From NCBI RefSeq assembly GCF_000014125.1, contig NC_008593.1, forward strand, positions 1,364,001 to 1,428,000: a stretch of 64,000 nucleotides of DNA, given 5' to 3'. Below the pieces are notes generated by a model, which was given only the letters and a program-made list of their open reading frames with translations, did no database searches and was not told the origin of the DNA. This document shows positions 62,095-64,000 of this stretch, in pieces (the stretch's first letter is position 1; the number at the start of each line of letters is the position of its first letter). The DNA comes from Clostridium novyi NT (lineage in GTDB: Bacteria > Bacillota > Clostridia > Clostridiales > Clostridiaceae). The translations under genes and the position numbers were made by a program.

Positions 62095-62149
62095 ATAAAT
62101 CGTTCTATTGTATGGAATTATTATCTTCAATTTTGGGAGGTGTTTTTAG

Positions 62150-62341
62150 ATGGCAAAAAGATGTGAAGTATGTGGAAAAGGCGTTGTATCTGGTGTACAA
62201 TACAGTCACTCCCATCGTCAATCAAAAAGAAGATGGGCTCCAAACATAAAAAGTGTTAGAGCTGTAGTTAACGGAGTACCTAAGAAAGTTAGCGTTTGTA
62301 CTAGATGTCTTCGTTCTGGTAAAGTTCAACGTGCTATATAG
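62150..62341 (+). CDS. rpmB: 50S ribosomal protein L28
   Basis: The 63-residue protein M-A-K-R-C-E-V-C-G-K-G-V with zinc ligands C-E-V-C and C-T-R-C-L (zinc form). It is on the plus strand alone, between asp23 and the convergent spoVM. Confidence 0.97.
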   Translation: MAKRCEVCGKGVVSGVQYSHSHRQSKRRWAPNIKSVRAVVNGVPKKVSVCTRCLRSGKVQRAI

Positions 62342-62356
62342 AAAAAAATACATAAA

Positions 62357-62387
62357 AAATGCAATTGATTTATCAATTGCATTTTTT
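62357..62387. terminator. Bidirectional terminator between rpmB and spoVM
   Basis: A stem AAATGCAATTGA/TCAATTGCATTT with A- and T-tracts on both sides, right after the rpmB and spoVM stops. Confidence 0.85.
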
Positions 62388-62390
62388 TAT

Positions 62391-62462
62391 TTATTTATCT
62401 TTTTTAAATAAACGAATAATTTTAGATATAAATTTAGGCACCTTGATAGCTATTATTTTCAT
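62391..62462 (-). CDS. spoVM: Stage V sporulation protein M
   Basis: A 23-codon gene with a perfect TAAGGAGGTTATT site. The peptide M-K-I-I-A-I-K-V-P-K-F-I-S-K-I-I has the SpoVM pattern (M-K-x-x-x-I-K-x-P-K-F-x), an amphipathic helix that recognises the curved forespore membrane and recruits the coat basement protein SpoIVA. In Bacillus and Clostridium it lies between rpmB and thiN/rpe/rsgA, exactly as here. Too short for ordinary gene finders. Confidence 0.9.
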   Translation of the reverse strand: MKIIAIKVPKFISKIIRLFKKDK

Positions 62463-62562
62463 AATAACCTCCTTAAGTATTTATAAACATATTAATTTTG
62501 AATATGTTATCCCATGTTTATTATATGTATATAGTTAGCTTTTGCTACAAAAATATAAATAT

Positions 62563-62587
62563 AAAAGACATGCAATGCATGCCTTTT
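62563..62587 (-). terminator. Terminator after thiN
   Basis: Minus strand AAAAGGCATGCATTGCATGTCTTTT, at the thiN stop. Confidence 0.7.
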
Positions 62588-63221
62588 AATCTGTAGGGTA
62601 AACTATTAGTATTTTTCCACTATTAAATTGAACTTTAACTTCTTCTTCTTCAAATACATTAGAAATTCCAATAGCACTTCCTATTTTCATTTTATAATTA
62701 TTTAAAGGATACTTTGCGCCAATTATAGTTAAATCACTTATTTCTTCTGAATACGGTATAATAGAAAAAGTTTTTCCTAAACTACCCCTTATTTTTATTG
62801 ATGTTTCTGTTAAAAAAATAGTATTATTATCATCTTTTATAACACAGGATACTCCTAATTTTAAACACTTTAAAAGCATACCTATATTTCCAAATAGATG
62901 ATCTATTCTGCTCCCTGTACATCCAAGTAAAACTATTTCAGTAGCTCCAAGGTCTATAGCCTTATTTACTGCTATTTCAGTGTCAGTATAATCTTTTTCC
63001 GGTGGATACTGTAGTATACTAACCTTTCTATTTTTATAATAATTTAATGCAACAGTTTTAATTGAATCTAAATCTCCAATGATATAATCAGGAAATACAT
63101 CATACTTAAATAAAGTATTTGCTCCACTATCTGCAGCTATTAAGTATTCACTTTCCCTTAATTCTTTTTTTATTAAAGTATAACTAGGAGAGTTTCCCCC
63201 TGATATAATAACTACTTTCAT
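62586..63221 (-). CDS. thiN: Thiamine pyrophosphokinase
   Basis: The 211-residue enzyme makes thiamine diphosphate. A-A-D-S-G-A-N-T-L-F, Y-I-I-G-D-L-D-S-I, Y-P-P-E-K-D-Y-T-D-T-E-I-A and G-C-T-G-S-R-I-D-H are the ThiN signatures. It begins 2 nt after rpe. Confidence 0.96.
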   Translation of the reverse strand: MKVVIISGGNSPSYTLIKKELRESEYLIAADSGANTLFKYDVFPDYIIGDLDSIKTVALNYYKNRKVSILQYPPEKDYTDTEIAVNKAIDLGATEIVLLGCTGSRIDHLFGNIGMLLKCLKLGVSCVIKDDNNTIFLTETSIKIRGSLGKTFSIIPYSEEISDLTIIGAKYPLNNYKMKIGSAIGISNVFEEEEVKVQFNSGKILIVYPTD

Positions 63222-63222
63222 A

Positions 63223-63873
63223 CTAGAAACCTTCTTTTAATTCTTTTATATTTTTTTCTATCTCTCCATTTTTAAATACTGCTGAACCTGCTACTATTAC
63301 ATTTGCTCCACATTCAACTACTTTTTTAATATTATTTGCTCCAACTCCACCATCAACTTCAATTAGAAGGTCTTTGTTGAATTCTTCAGCAAGTTTTTTA
63401 ACTTCTCTTATTTTATCTGAACAATATTCTATATATTTTTGACCACCAAAGCCTGGATTTACAGACATAATTAAAACCATGTCTACAATACCAATTAAGT
63501 GTTTTATACTTTCTACTGGAGTTGCTGGATTAAGAGCTATTCCCGCTTTAACTCCAAAACTTTTTATGTAGTTAATTGTTCTATCCAAGTGCTTATCAGC
63601 TTCATAGTGTACAGTTATTATATCTGCTCCATTTTTCGCAAAATCTTCAACATATCTTGCTGGATCTTCTATCATTAAATGTACATCAAATGGAAGCTTT
63701 GTAATGTTTCTTATACTTTTCATTATAGGCATTCCAAAAGATATATTAGGAACAAACATACCATCCATTACATCTATATGTATAACATCTGCCCCATACT
63801 TATCTATTTTTTTAATGTCTTCTCCTAAGTTTGAAAAATCTGCTGATAATATAGACGGTGCTAATTTTACCAT
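63223..63873 (-). CDS. rpe: Ribulose-phosphate 3-epimerase
   Basis: The 216-residue TIM-barrel enzyme: [39 protein letters not shown]. Its start ATGG overlaps the rsgA stop. Pentose phosphate pathway. Confidence 0.97.
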   Translation of the reverse strand: MVKLAPSILSADFSNLGEDIKKIDKYGADVIHIDVMDGMFVPNISFGMPIMKSIRNITKLPFDVHLMIEDPARYVEDFAKNGADIITVHYEADKHLDRTINYIKSFGVKAGIALNPATPVESIKHLIGIVDMVLIMSVNPGFGGQKYIEYCSDKIREVKKLAEEFNKDLLIEVDGGVGANNIKKVVECGANVIVAGSAVFKNGEIEKNIKELKEGF

Positions 63874-64000
63874 TTGTTTCTACCTCCCTGAATTATTTCT
63901 TCTAAAGTTTTTACATAAAATTCATATCTATCTTTATTTATTTCTTCATTGTTTACTGCATCCTTTACACCACATTTTGGTTCTTTATGATGTAAACATC
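63867..64000 (-). CDS. rsgA: C-terminus of RsgA ribosome-assembly GTPase, cut by the window edge
   Basis: The last 43 codons read [15 protein letters not shown], the zinc-binding end of RsgA (CxHx5C), then a helix and stop overlapping the rpe start (TGGTAA in ATGGTAA). The GTPase domain lies beyond the window. RsgA acts in 30S maturation; the gene order rsgA-rpe-thiN-spoVM is standard in clostridia. Confidence 0.9.
   Translation of the reverse strand, partial: CLHHKEPKCGVKDAVNNEEINKDRYEFYVKTLEEIIQGGRNKW

Noticed and set aside
1..64000. tRNA, rRNA or CRISPR loci
   Set aside because: None were seen on either strand; the phage uses a protein-coding gene, comM, as its target, not a tRNA.

Overview
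The window comes from a very AT-rich, endospore-forming Clostridium. Codon use is extremely A/T-biased. The sporulation genes spoVS, spoVM and ylbJ are present, and the housekeeping gene order (rnc-acpP-plsX-rpmF, pta-ackA, ffh-ylxM-ftsY-smc, rpsP-khpA-rimM-trmD-rplS, recG-fakA-asp23-rpmB) is the usual clostridial one. The species cannot be fixed by eye; the C. botulinum/C. novyi/C. tetani neighbourhood is only a guess. There are two parts: positions 1 to about 34,545 are a prophage whose left end lies outside the window, and about 34,545 to 64,000 is core chromosome.

The prophage is a tailed, siphovirus-like phage read almost entirely on the minus strand. From right to left it holds a large serine integrase ending inside the host comM gene; an immunity region (ImmA protease, CI-like repressor, five operators, Cro-like repressor, two antirepressors); early replication and recombination genes (Gam-like inhibitor, ERF annealing protein, DnaD-like initiator with a possible internal origin, RecU resolvase); the late regulator ArpU/RinA; packaging and head genes (terS, terL, portal, MuF protein, scaffold, coat); tail genes (connectors, tail tube, frameshifted tail chaperones, tape measure, Dit, BppU-like protein, XkdX, Tal); and a lysis cassette (holin, bifunctional endolysin).

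At least four cassettes look like cargo with their own expression signals. (a) An AAA+ ATPase followed by a probable S8-type protease partner beyond the endolysin, with its own promoter and three 21-bp-phased repeats. (b) A two-gene unit, unknown protein plus SEC-C protein, with its own promoter and terminator. (c) A PH-fold/zinc-ribbon gene inside the head operon with its own extended -10 promoter and terminator. (d) A plus-strand small membrane protein next to terS. The MuF head protein also has an extra C-terminal domain followed at once by a small acidic ORF, which suggests a polymorphic toxin/immunity pair. Cassettes (a) and (b) are the best candidates for undescribed phage-encoded defence.

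The chromosomal part is conserved: comM remnant, yraN, rnhB, rbgA, ribosomal protein and tRNA/rRNA-modification genes, SRP genes, smc, fatty-acid/phospholipid genes, the Pta-AckA acetate pathway, tmcAL, ylbJ, coaD, rsmD, recG, fakA, asp23, rpmB, spoVM, thiN, rpe and the end of rsgA. The 23-codon spoVM and several phage micro-ORFs are too short for ordinary gene calling and are given here.
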